From: Bacteroidota bacterium | GTDB lineage: Bacteria > Bacteroidota > Bacteroidia > NS11-12g > UBA955 | Direction: 5' to 3' | Length of the DNA: 64,000 nt | NCBI GenBank assembly: GCA_016787485.1 | Contig: JAEUUL010000039.1 | Span: 1 to 64,000, forward strand | Shown: piece by piece, positions 26,752 through 34,176 of the stretch | Position numbering within the stretch: the stretch's first letter is position 1 | Layout of the letters: every line of letters starts with the position of its first letter | Notes under the pieces: generated by a model | The model's database searches: none | What the model saw: the letters and a program-made list of their open reading frames with translations, nothing else | What the model was told of the DNA's origin: nothing | Position numbers and translations under genes: made by a program

Positions 26752-27294
26752 ATGACAACCCGCATATGCCTTCTGAGAGGGGTGAATGTTACCGGCAAGA
26801 ACCCCATGAATATGAAAGAACTGGCACTGTGCCTTTCCCGGACCGGAATGGATAATGTAAGCACCTATATCCAGAGTGGGAATGTATTGTATCATTCTGA
26901 CAAAAGCATCGCTGCAGATACTGAGACGATACACAAAGAAATCCTGGCACAATGGGGGTATGACCTTCCCGTGCTGGTGTTTGATGCAACCCAACTGGGG
27001 AAGTGGATTGAAGAAAGTCCGTTTGCAGGGAAACCAGAGGTAAACCCGGAAAAGCTGCATGTTACCTATCTGCATGCAACCCCGGCTGCGGCGCTGCTGA
27101 CAGATCTGCTGCCAACTGTCTTACCCGGCGAAGCATTCGCATTCGGTGACCGGGTAGTCTATCTTTACTGCCCGGGAGGGTATGGCAATACCAAACTGGA
27201 TAATACTTTTTTTGAGAAAAAACTGAAAGTGGCGGCCACCACGCGCAACTGGAAAACCACCCTGAAACTTTTGGAACTGAGCCGGGACTATTGA
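26752..27294 (+). CDS. DUF1697 protein
   Basis: 180 residues. The opening TTRICLLRGVNVTGKNPMNMKELALCLSRTGMDNVSTYIQSGNVLY is characteristic of DUF1697 (RGINVGG-x-N-x-M-x(2)-L, then YIQSGNV). The family has a two-lobed alpha/beta fold and no assigned biochemical role. It is probably cytoplasmic. The start lies close to the guaB promoter region, and no clear box of its own was found. It ends 31 nt before the osmC-family gene, which has its own promoter. Confidence 0.88.
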   Translation: MTTRICLLRGVNVTGKNPMNMKELALCLSRTGMDNVSTYIQSGNVLYHSDKSIAADTETIHKEILAQWGYDLPVLVFDATQLGKWIEESPFAGKPEVNPEKLHVTYLHATPAAALLTDLLPTVLPGEAFAFGDRVVYLYCPGGYGNTKLDNTFFEKKLKVAATTRNWKTTLKLLELSRDY

Positions 27295-27312
27295 CGGACC
27301 AGACGACTGAGT

Positions 27313-27320
27313 TACCTTTG
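27313..27320 (+). promoter_or_regulatory. -7 promoter box TACCTTTG for the OsmC-family gene
   Basis: An exact TAnnTTTG match with a TTG 19 nt upstream as a possible -33 element. Only 4 nt separate it from the ATG at 27325, so the mRNA should be leaderless or nearly so. Confidence 0.7.
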
Positions 27321-27324
27321 TGCC

Positions 27325-27735
27325 ATGGCCGGATTTGAAACCATCTATCTGGGTGAACTGCGCACCGAAAATACGCACCTGCAAAGCGGAACCAAAATTA
27401 TTACCGACGCACCCACCGACAATCAGGGCCGCGGCGAGGCCTTCTCCCCCACAGATTTGTGTGCCCTCAGCCTGGCCAACTGCATCATCACCACCATGGG
27501 TATCTATGCCCAAAATCAGGGCTACCATATGGAAGGTACCACTGCACGTACCATCAAACATATGGCCAGTGACCCGCGCCGCATTGCCCGCATTGAGATC
27601 CATATGGAAATCAAACTGCAGGAAAAAGAGGATGAACATGCCCGCGAAGGGCTGCTGCGTATCGTAAAAACCTGTCCGGTGGCGCGCAGCCTGCATCCTG
27701 ATATAGAGCAGGATGTGCAGGTGGCGTTTGTATAA
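27325..27735 (+). CDS. OsmC-family peroxidase-like protein
   Basis: 136 residues. Members reduce organic hydroperoxides using two cysteines; here Cys48 in TDLCALSLANC (with the second Cys close by) and Cys113 in IVKTCPVARSLHPD fit the peroxidatic and resolving positions. FSPTDLCALSLANCIITTMGI and the central beta strand region are typical. The last 15 codons (27691-27735) recur, diverged, at 30371-30415, after the T9SS gene, as though DNA had been inserted at the end of this gene. This copy ends VQVAFV; the downstream remnant ends VQVKFV. Confidence 0.88.
   Translation: MAGFETIYLGELRTENTHLQSGTKIITDAPTDNQGRGEAFSPTDLCALSLANCIITTMGIYAQNQGYHMEGTTARTIKHMASDPRRIARIEIHMEIKLQEKEDEHAREGLLRIVKTCPVARSLHPDIEQDVQVAFV
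27691..27735 (+). repeat. direct repeat, left copy: 3' end of osmC
   Basis: 45 bp covering the last 14 codons plus stop of osmC. It matches 30371-30415 at 37 of 45 positions with the reading frame kept: Leu-His-Pro-Asp-Ile-Glu-Gln-Asp-Val-Gln-Val-(Ala or Lys)-Phe-Val-stop. Most differences are at third codon positions. The offset is exactly 2680 bp. Confidence 0.8.
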
Positions 27736-27783
27736 GGCTCATCCGCCCATAATCCAATTATCTTATGAATATTCAGGGTAAAC

Positions 27784-27894
27784 TTACAAAATCTCCTTAG
27801 GATATAAAGTATACTCCTTTATCCCCTTCAGACAGGATTCATTCTTCTTTAAAATATCAAATAATTCAGGCAACAGAACTAAACCTTCTTCTGT
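27784..27894 (-). pseudogene. C-terminal remnant of a foreign gene, minus strand
   Basis: An open frame of about 36 codons between two stops, with no start codon, running antiparallel to osmC. It reads like the end of a real protein (EEGLVLLPELFDILKKNES ... EYTLYPKEIL-stop). It lies in the 175-nt AT-rich gap between osmC and the T9SS gene. I do not recognise the parent family. A chance open frame of this length in AT-rich DNA is possible, so this is tentative. Confidence 0.35.
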
Positions 27895-27910
27895 CTAATG
27901 TAAAACCGAC

Positions 27911-30367
27911 ATGAGACCTACTCTCCTTCTTCTACTTTTCATTGGATACACTCTGGGAAAATTGCATTCCCAAAATTTAAAAGCTGACATACAGATAGAA
28001 TCACCAAGCAGTAAAGTCCTAGTTCTAAAATACTCTCTCTTTCGGCTATGTGTTGATACTACAATTCCTAAAATCTATATGCATGTGAAAGGCAAAAATA
28101 ACAATGGTGAGATCCATGACTCCATTGAATTAAAATATATTGGCAAAATTGATGTAACAGACTGCTTTAAATACTTCACCGGCGCTTCTGTCTGCAATTC
28201 TTCCGGAGGATCATTTCAGTCCCAAAAAATAAACAAACTCATTTTTGCTGATTCCATTTTTAGTAATTCCGGGAGATGGACTTTATTCATTTCGGACACA
28301 AGTATTAAAAGTCTTAATTTATTTGTAAGTCATTGTTGCAGGTCTGACATATACACCAACTTGAAAGGCTCTAATAATTTATATACACATTGCAATATTT
28401 ATCTTGACAAAATCAGACGTTGCTCTTCCCAGACTATTAACTTTCCCACTTCTAATAATCCATGTTTCAAACCCTATAAATATACTAATTATTACTACAG
28501 TCCCGAATATACGGATGCTATAGAAGGAGATTCCGTTGCATTTCGGATTACTCCACTTAAGACGAACCCTGATTCTGTCCTGAAGTATTACACTCCGTAT
28601 AGCTTTGATTACCCTTTTACCGGATTCTGTGTTCCAACCGGGAAAATAAGGTGTCCGGCTAACACGAATACAAAACCTATCCGAGGCTTTTATTTCGACA
28701 GCTTATCAGCAACTGTGGCATATTATCCCACCCGGGCCAAGGAGATTTCAAGTTTTGGTATTCTGGTAAGGGAGTTCCGAAAAACCAAATCCGGAACATT
28801 TGTACAAATTACTGAAAATTACAATGAAATCTTCGGATATACTGATTCTCCGGGCATCAACTTTGAACCTGTTCAATATGGATTCAAAACGCTATCCAAT
28901 GCTTGCCCCGGAGACAGCCTTCATTTTGAATTTTATGTATATGACAGTTTTAATCCATATTTCAATTATACCAATGATACTATAACCTGCAATGTTCCAG
29001 GAGGTAAAACAATTACTAAGAGAATAAGTAAATATGTTTATCATGTTATTGGAAGTGTTTTTATATCTGCGAACAATTCCGGGAAATCATTTCCAATCAC
29101 AATATCTGTTAAGGACAATTTTCCACTGGAATCAAAATATTTGACTAAAGTATACTCTGTTAATGTAAGAAATAAACCAGAAAGAAAAAGAAATTATAAT
29201 ACAATTGGAAACCGGCTCTATTTTGACTTTAATGATTCGGCAATTCGTTATAATATATGGGTCATATCAGATGTTCTATCCGATTCTGTTTTGAGAAAAA
29301 CCAATACCAGAAATTCTTTTATTGACACCCAATCTATGAAAGTTGTTGGTGCTAATCTCATTATTGAAGATTCATTTGGCTGTTCTAATTTATTCAATGA
29401 TACCATTTTTTATATACCCAAAAAATATCCATGTCTGAAGGACAGTTTCATTGGCTGTAATAAAGTACTGATTTACATGTGCGATTCTGGGGATATTAAT
29501 TCAACCTATCAATTCATAGCTACGGACAACTTTGGGAGAAAAGATACAATTATCACAAAATACCCGGGTGTAATCTTAAGAATAAAAGATAATTCATACA
29601 ACAAATTCAATCTGACAATAACAAATTCAAACATATTTTTTTATCCTGTTTCTGATAGTTTGTACAATTCAAAAAAAGGCTTAATCAAAATAATCCACGA
29701 TACAGTTATTTGTAAAAACAAATACACCCAACTGAACACAAAATACAAACCATTCAGCAGATGTGACAGCATTCGTTGGACAAGCAATCATGGATTGTTT
29801 GACTCGGGCGTGTCAATTATATATTTTGTATCGCATCATACAGAAAACTTTAAGGTTGCCGGCTATAAGGATTACTGTGTATTTACTGATAGTTTAGCAA
29901 TATTTACACACGAAACTCCTTCTGCTATATCTATTCATCGTACTGGCGATAGTCTTTATTCTGACTCTCCTGCTGCTCAATATCAATGGTATCTGAATGA
30001 TACTGCAATTGTCGGGGCAGTCTTCTCTTCAATTGCCTTGTCAGGGACAGGACCATACAAACTACGGATATGGAACCAGGATGGGTGCGATACAATAAGC
30101 CCACCTTTTCAGGTTACAACCTTGAGATATAATAAATCGCACATAGTAGGTATCCGCATTTCCCCTAACCCCAGCACTGGTGATTTCCAGATCACATCAT
30201 CTCAAATTCCCATTTTTCGGGCAGATATTTATTCAGCAGAAGGCCGCAAACTGCAGGAAAACTTGTTTTCAGGCACTAAACAGGCATTTATTTCCTTGCC
30301 CGCAACTCAAGGACTCTATCTGGTGCAAGTGAATGGCGCGTATTGGGAAAAGATCTGGATATTGTAA
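27911..30367 (+). CDS. large secreted protein with T9SS type-A sorting tail, AT-rich
   Basis: 818 residues with a signal peptide (MRPTLLLLLFIGYTLGKLHSQ). The passenger region (residues about 22-670) is Cys-, Asn- and Tyr-rich and matches no domain I recognise. Residues about 665-730 look Ig-like (SPAAQYQWYLNDTAIVG). The tail from about 745 has ISPNPSTGDFQI and ends EKIWIL, the T9SS type-A layout. The passenger is clearly more AT-rich and uses different codons from its neighbours, while the last 450 bp look native, so the gene seems to be a mosaic. The region is bracketed by the duplicated osmC 3' end. No -7 box is recognisable upstream. It is probably a cell-surface or released protein; function unknown. 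Confidence 0.85.
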   Translation: MRPTLLLLLFIGYTLGKLHSQNLKADIQIESPSSKVLVLKYSLFRLCVDTTIPKIYMHVKGKNNNGEIHDSIELKYIGKIDVTDCFKYFTGASVCNSSGGSFQSQKINKLIFADSIFSNSGRWTLFISDTSIKSLNLFVSHCCRSDIYTNLKGSNNLYTHCNIYLDKIRRCSSQTINFPTSNNPCFKPYKYTNYYYSPEYTDAIEGDSVAFRITPLKTNPDSVLKYYTPYSFDYPFTGFCVPTGKIRCPANTNTKPIRGFYFDSLSATVAYYPTRAKEISSFGILVREFRKTKSGTFVQITENYNEIFGYTDSPGINFEPVQYGFKTLSNACPGDSLHFEFYVYDSFNPYFNYTNDTITCNVPGGKTITKRISKYVYHVIGSVFISANNSGKSFPITISVKDNFPLESKYLTKVYSVNVRNKPERKRNYNTIGNRLYFDFNDSAIRYNIWVISDVLSDSVLRKTNTRNSFIDTQSMKVVGANLIIEDSFGCSNLFNDTIFYIPKKYPCLKDSFIGCNKVLIYMCDSGDINSTYQFIATDNFGRKDTIITKYPGVILRIKDNSYNKFNLTITNSNIFFYPVSDSLYNSKKGLIKIIHDTVICKNKYTQLNTKYKPFSRCDSIRWTSNHGLFDSGVSIIYFVSHHTENFKVAGYKDYCVFTDSLAIFTHETPSAISIHRTGDSLYSDSPAAQYQWYLNDTAIVGAVFSSIALSGTGPYKLRIWNQDGCDTISPPFQVTTLRYNKSHIVGIRISPNPSTGDFQITSSQIPIFRADIYSAEGRKLQENLFSGTKQAFISLPATQGLYLVQVNGAYWEKIWIL

Positions 30368-30370
30368 ATC

Positions 30371-30415
30371 CTCCACCCTGATATTGAGCAGGATGTGCAG
30401 GTGAAATTTGTGTAA
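30371..30415 (+). repeat. direct repeat, right copy: orphan osmC 3' end
   Basis: An in-frame copy of the last 14 codons plus stop of an osmC gene, 3 nt after the T9SS gene's stop. It encodes LHPDIEQDVQVKFV and then stops. Nothing of the rest of an osmC gene precedes it. It is probably the original or displaced end of osmC, or the stump of a second osmC gene. Confidence 0.8.
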
Positions 30416-30443
30416 TCAACTTGCAGATCCCACCGGGGTTTGC

Positions 30444-30451
30444 TAATTTCG
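30444..30451 (+). promoter_or_regulatory. -7-like box TAATTTCG for the 30460 gene
   Basis: A TAnnTTCG variant 8 nt before the ATG at 30460. Confidence 0.4.
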
Positions 30452-30459
30452 AACCTGCC

Positions 30460-30978
30460 ATGTTTCGCCAATTTCTCTTTATTTCATTTATAATCAGCAC
30501 CTTACTGCTTTTGCAGAATTGCGGCAGTAGCCGGCAAACCATTACCCATGGCACCGTGCAATGGCGGGACCAGTACCCTTCCTCAAATGCATCAGAACCA
30601 AGCTTTGCAGTAAAAACAACTGAAAATCATCTGTCTGCACCAGCTCAAACCGTTGAATCAGACCCGCAACCTCAAAAGATGCCTGCATTAAAACGGGCAA
30701 AACTGGCGATAAAAACTGCCCGGGCTCTGATGAAAACTGAAAATCCAGCTCGCAGTTTGGCGGACATGCAACCGCTGGCACAAAAGGCATTGAAACAATT
30801 GCACAAAAAAGAAGTAACCCCTGGTGACTGGCTGTTGTGGGGGCTTATATTGCTGGGACTGTTGGTGGTTATTTTGCTTGTTTGGCTCCTTCAAAAAGTG
30901 GGCCTGAGCAGGGGTTGGGCCTGGACACTGATGATCCTGGCCGTACTTGCAGCCCTGGCCTATCTGGCGTTTTCCTGA
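30460..30978 (+). CDS. small membrane protein with N-terminal lipoprotein-like signal
   Basis: 172 residues from the ATG at 30460; an upstream in-frame start at 30421 would place the signal segment too far in. The N-terminal hydrophobic segment ends LLLLQNCGSS, an imperfect lipobox (Asn before the Cys). A charged and Pro/Gln-rich linker follows (residues about 30-115), then two hydrophobic segments at the C-terminus (DWLLWGLILLGLLVVILLVWLL and the last 20 residues). It has the look of the small Bacteroidota membrane proteins often found beside surface-protein genes; no family function is known. Confidence 0.7.
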   Translation: MFRQFLFISFIISTLLLLQNCGSSRQTITHGTVQWRDQYPSSNASEPSFAVKTTENHLSAPAQTVESDPQPQKMPALKRAKLAIKTARALMKTENPARSLADMQPLAQKALKQLHKKEVTPGDWLLWGLILLGLLVVILLVWLLQKVGLSRGWAWTLMILAVLAALAYLAFS

Positions 30979-31058
30979 TTGTTTCCAACTTTTCTTAACG
31001 TTCTTATGGCCGGCATTTCTGCGAAGATGCCACGAAGACCCGAGGGGGAGTTTTCAAA

Positions 31059-31484
31059 TTACTTAAACCCGTTCTGCACCTTTTCCTGGTCCAGGTCAAA
31101 CGTAAGATCCAGAGTGCCTGATTTTTTCAGGGTAAATTCCCCTTCGTACACAGCATCCATAATGTACATGTTAGCAGTGTTGAACTCTTCCCACTTGTCG
31201 TTGTATAACACCCAGCTCACCACCTTGATTTTATGGGTGCCTTTTTTCAGTTTATAATCCGCATGATTGGGAACAGTACACTTGCTTGCGGTGGTCTCAC
31301 CCATGTCTTTGCCGTCAATCCACACATGGCATTTGCTTTCGTAGTCAAACAGTTCGTAAACTCCTTTGTACACCCAGGCCAGGGTAAATTTTCCTTTGCA
31401 GGTTTCATCAGCGGGTTTGGTGAAAGACATGCTGCCGGTACAAAGCACGGCGGTGAGGGCGAACAACAGGATGCGGTTTCTCAT
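31059..31484 (-). CDS. small secreted beta-rich protein of unknown function
   Basis: 141 residues with a signal peptide (MRNRILLFALTAVLCTGSMS). The mature part is probably a single beta sandwich (GKFTLAWVYKGVYELFDYES, CHVWIDGKDMGETTASKC, LKKGTHKIKVV), which loosely recalls PEGA-like or other domains that display a short peptide. Two of its cysteines could form a disulphide. No family could be named. It has a perfect -7 box 7 nt from the ATG. The intergenic space to the preceding gene (30979-31058) holds nothing obvious. Confidence 0.7.
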   Translation of the reverse strand: MRNRILLFALTAVLCTGSMSFTKPADETCKGKFTLAWVYKGVYELFDYESKCHVWIDGKDMGETTASKCTVPNHADYKLKKGTHKIKVVSWVLYNDKWEEFNTANMYIMDAVYEGEFTLKKSGTLDLTFDLDQEKVQNGFK

Positions 31485-31491
31485 GCAGGTT

Positions 31492-31499
31492 CAAAAATA
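31492..31499 (-). promoter_or_regulatory. -7 promoter box TATTTTTG for the 31059-31484 gene
   Basis: An exact TAnnTTTG match on the minus strand, 7 nt before the ATG. The leader reads AACCTGC just before the ATG. Confidence 0.6.
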
Positions 31500-31533
31500 G
31501 GAATTCCCGGCCTACCTGAACAAGCGAATTCCA

Positions 31534-32349
31534 TCAATTTGGTTTGTATCCACTTACCACCCAGGCACTGAGTGGGGATTGCAGGGGCGCGTCTCCCAGC
31601 TTCAGCGACAGTTCTGCGGTGACTGCATCCAGTATCCGCAGTTCCATTTCCTTTCCCTGCTTGCGGATAAAATGGTACAAATGGTTGGCTGTGACCATGC
31701 CGGTGGCAGCATCCCTGGCAGTGGGGCTCACACCTGTTTTTTCCAGCAGTTGTATTTCAGTATTCTCAAACCCGGCCTGCTGCATCCATTCCTGAAATGC
31801 CTCAGGATCGTACATGGAAAACGGCAGATTTGAATTTTCGGGTTCTCCACCGGGAAAGAATGTGGCGATTGTATTGCGTGAAATGTCGATGGCCTTGCAA
31901 TAATCCCTTCTGTTCCATGTATTGAAGCAGAGTATTCCACCGGGTTTCAGCACACGCCACATTTCATGAAGGGCTGTCTTCCGGTCCTCAAAAAACATGA
32001 GACCAAACTGGCAAACCACTGCATCGAAAGAATCATCTGCAAACGGCAGGGCTTCTGCTCTGGCCACCAGCCAGCTTATGCGTGCATCGGGTAAGGCATT
32101 GCGGCCTACCTGCAGCATGGGTTCACTGATATCCGTTGCCGTGATGCGACCCTGTGCCGGCAGTCCCGCCGCCAGATGCCGGGTAACCCTGCCCGTGCCA
32201 CAGGCTATTTCGAGTATGTTTTCTGCACCGCTTTTCAACACCCGCTGTGCCATATCCACCGCAAAGGGCTCGAATACAAAGGGGCCCATGAAAGTATCAT
32301 ACCGCTGGGCGACTTCTGCATCAAACAGCAATTTTTCTGCTTCTTCCAT
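31534..32349 (-). CDS. class I SAM-dependent methyltransferase
   Basis: 271 residues. SAM-binding motif I is ILEIACGTGRVTRHL (residues about 42-56), the acidic post-I loop is ITATDISEPM, and motif II is FDAVVCQFGLMFF. This looks like the UbiE/COQ5-like family of small-molecule methyltransferases. The substrate is unknown, and no quinone or antibiotic pathway genes are adjacent. The ATG at 32349 follows a TAATTTG, and the 14 nt ending in the ATG are identical to those of the HerA-like gene. It is divergent from the cytochrome c gene. Confidence 0.87.
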   Translation of the reverse strand: MEEAEKLLFDAEVAQRYDTFMGPFVFEPFAVDMAQRVLKSGAENILEIACGTGRVTRHLAAGLPAQGRITATDISEPMLQVGRNALPDARISWLVARAEALPFADDSFDAVVCQFGLMFFEDRKTALHEMWRVLKPGGILCFNTWNRRDYCKAIDISRNTIATFFPGGEPENSNLPFSMYDPEAFQEWMQQAGFENTEIQLLEKTGVSPTARDAATGMVTANHLYHFIRKQGKEMELRILDAVTAELSLKLGDAPLQSPLSAWVVSGYKPN

Positions 32350-32382
32350 GCAGGCAAATTACTGTGTTTTGCCGGTTTTTTC

Positions 32383-32390
32383 TATCTTCG
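32383..32390 (+). promoter_or_regulatory. -7-like box TATCTTCG for the cytochrome c gene
   Basis: A TAnnTTCG variant 7 nt before the ATG at 32398. Confidence 0.4.
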
Positions 32391-32397
32391 TGTCTGC

Positions 32398-32775
32398 ATG
32401 AAAACCCTGTACACTTTTGCAGGCATTGGCCTTACAGCGCTGAGCCTGACTTTTCTGCTGACTTCTGTGCAACGCTACCCCGACCCGGACAGCCTCAGGC
32501 GGGGCAAAGCCCTGTTTGAAATGAAATGCACACCCTGCCACGGCAGTAAAGGCGAAGGAACCGCTGGCCCAAACCTTACAGACCGCTACTTTCTGCATGG
32601 CAACCACACCCATGGGATAGCCCATGTAATCCGGCATGGTGTGGTGAATAAAGGCATGCCACCGTTTCGGGATATGCTTACCCACCAGCAGGTACACGAT
32701 CTGGCGCACTATGTGCACAGCCTGGCAGGGACCCATGTCGCCGGAGGCAAGGCCCCGCAGGGGAAGAAGCACTAG
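32398..32775 (+). CDS. small c-type cytochrome
   Basis: 125 residues from the ATG at 32398. A hydrophobic N-terminus (FAGIGLTALSLTFLLTS) works as a signal or anchor, and the haem motif CTPCH lies in LFEMKCTPCHGSKGEG. The class-I cytochrome pattern GPNLTDRYF and a distal Met in GVVNKGMPPF fit the sixth haem ligand. A periplasmic electron carrier. No oxidase or reductase is adjacent, so its partner is unknown. A longer version starting at 32176 would add 74 residues antisense to the methyltransferase gene and is rejected. A 141-nt gap follows with no feature I can name. Confidence 0.88.
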   Translation: MKTLYTFAGIGLTALSLTFLLTSVQRYPDPDSLRRGKALFEMKCTPCHGSKGEGTAGPNLTDRYFLHGNHTHGIAHVIRHGVVNKGMPPFRDMLTHQQVHDLAHYVHSLAGTHVAGGKAPQGKKH

Positions 32776-32916
32776 TGGTTCGTTGCTGGTTATTGGTTGA
32801 AAGACGGGAGAATGCGACGTTTCATTATGGGATGATGAGGTGGACGAGTAATGAATTAATGTTGGGCAGACAATGAATCAGTTTGGCCACCACAATCAAC
32901 AACTGCAGGACATTCA

Positions 32917-33399
32917 TTATCTCGGATAAACCAGCAGACTAAATATGAAAATTACAATGAGGAGAAATGCAGTGAAGCTGCCTTCAAAACAGATCCACTT
33001 TCGATAATTCTTGGATAAATCCCAATAACTATAAATTTCGGGCTTCCAATTTGTTTCCTTTGAACTAATTTTAAATCCAGCCAACTCTTCTATCTGGCAC
33101 ATATAACTCCTTATAAAATAATTACTGGTTGCCTGCGATTTTGAAATTGGAAATAACCAAAGTAGATAATGAAAATATAAGGTAGCCGAAGAAATAAGCA
33201 AATAAATTAAGATAAATTTTTTCTGATTACAACTGCATAGATTTGGTAATATTTCCTTTAATAAAACAGCACCGGAAATGGCAATCAATGTCCAGATAGC
33301 AATATTTACTTTAAACTCAAGTTCCACCAATGTTTTATGCCTTTGGGACTCATCCTTTTGTAATTCAATCAGGCAATCGGCTTTTTCCTTATCAGTCAT
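32917..33399 (-). CDS. small three-segment membrane protein, possibly part of the higBA unit
   Basis: 160 residues. Three hydrophobic stretches: about 31-46, 62-83 and 138-156. The rest is polar, and no family was recognised. It lies 48 nt downstream of higA on the same strand and may be co-transcribed as an accessory gene. It is AT-rich like its toxin-antitoxin neighbours. It is not evidently a toxin or an immunity protein; the position alone suggests a link. The ATG at 33399 is the first in the frame. Confidence 0.6.
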   Translation of the reverse strand: MTDKEKADCLIELQKDESQRHKTLVELEFKVNIAIWTLIAISGAVLLKEILPNLCSCNQKKFILIYLLISSATLYFHYLLWLFPISKSQATSNYFIRSYMCQIEELAGFKISSKETNWKPEIYSYWDLSKNYRKWICFEGSFTAFLLIVIFIFSLLVYPR

Positions 33400-33447
33400 G
33401 TCAGGTACAATTTAGCTATTCAATAATAGTCCATCCTGTTCATATCC

Positions 33448-33804
33448 TCAATACTCTTTTATCAGCACGTCCGTAGATATCCCCAGTGAGGCATGAAGTT
33501 TTCGGATCATATCAACGGTTAATTTACGTTTCCGGTTCAGAATTTCACTTACACGGCTTTTCAATCCAATTACCCGGGCAAGGTCCTTTTGCTTATAGCC
33601 CATTTGCTCCATGCGGAATTTGATGGCTTCAATCGGATCCGGCATATCTATAGGGAATTGCTCATTTTCATACTTTTCAATCAGTAACGTTAACAGTTCC
33701 AGTTCATCAGCTGCTTTTGAATCCTTTTTGACATCAAATATTTCTTCAAGCCTCTTCAGGGCTTCCTGATATTGTTCTTCAGTTTTAATTACTTTCTGTT
33801 TCAT
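33448..33804 (-). CDS. higA: HigA-type antitoxin with helix-turn-helix domain
   Basis: 118 residues. The C-terminal half is an XRE-type helix-turn-helix (EQMGYKQKDLARVIGLKSRVSEILNRKRKLTVDMIRKLHA), typical of HigA antitoxins of type II toxin-antitoxin pairs. The N-terminal half is helical and rich in Glu and Lys, like other Bacteroidota HigA proteins. It binds and neutralises HigB and represses the operon. It starts 4 nt after the higB stop, the toxin-first order typical of higBA. The HTH is assigned with high confidence; pairing with higB comes from position. Confidence 0.87.
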   Translation of the reverse strand: MKQKVIKTEEQYQEALKRLEEIFDVKKDSKAADELELLTLLIEKYENEQFPIDMPDPIEAIKFRMEQMGYKQKDLARVIGLKSRVSEILNRKRKLTVDMIRKLHASLGISTDVLIKEY

Positions 33805-33808
33805 GTTT

Positions 33809-34102
33809 CTAAATGGCTAGTGCGTTAATTTTATCATATTCTGCATGAGTGCCAATAAAACGAATCCAAACGATTGAATAATCATAATTTATTTTAACAA
33901 TTAAACGATAATGGTTGCCTTTAATATTAAAAACCACTCTGTTGTCTTGTAAAAAACTCGCCGTGGGATATTCTTTTTTTATATCCTGTGGTGTTTTCCA
34001 AATCGCCTCTTCCGCTTCTTTGTGCCATGCTTTTAATCGATCCTCAACATCTCCATGTTTGAGCCAAAACTCCTTTAAAGTCTTTTTCGCTATGACCCTC
34101 AC
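33809..34102 (-). CDS. higB: HigB-type toxin (mRNA interferase family)
   Basis: 97 residues of the HigB family: KTLKEFWLKHGDVEDRLKAWHKEAEEA, then a strand region HYRLIVKINYDYSIVWIRFIGTHAEYDKI. The family cleaves mRNA on ribosomes and halts growth. The start is a GTG that follows a perfect -7 box with only 4 nt between them, so the mRNA should be leaderless; a GTG start on a leaderless mRNA would be expected to lower the amount of toxin made. First gene of the higB-higA unit. Confidence 0.87.
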   Translation of the reverse strand: MRVIAKKTLKEFWLKHGDVEDRLKAWHKEAEEAIWKTPQDIKKEYPTASFLQDNRVVFNIKGNHYRLIVKINYDYSIVWIRFIGTHAEYDKINALAI

Positions 34103-34106
34103 ACAG

Positions 34107-34114
34107 CAAAGTTA
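34107..34114 (-). promoter_or_regulatory. -7 promoter box TAACTTTG for higBA
   Basis: An exact TAnnTTTG match on the minus strand, 4 nt before the GTG of higB. A second AACTTTG lies 11 bp upstream, so the promoter contains a short direct repeat that might be the HigA operator. Confidence 0.6.
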
Positions 34115-34176
34115 CTTCAAAGTTCCCAAATATGGAACAATCGATACGAAAAGTTTCAAATAACCCAATTTATGTG

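Noticed and set aside
32776-32916. Possible small gene or RNA in the gap after cytochrome c
   Set aside because: No start codon with coding-like frame, no hairpin with T run and no tRNA-like cloverleaf was found.
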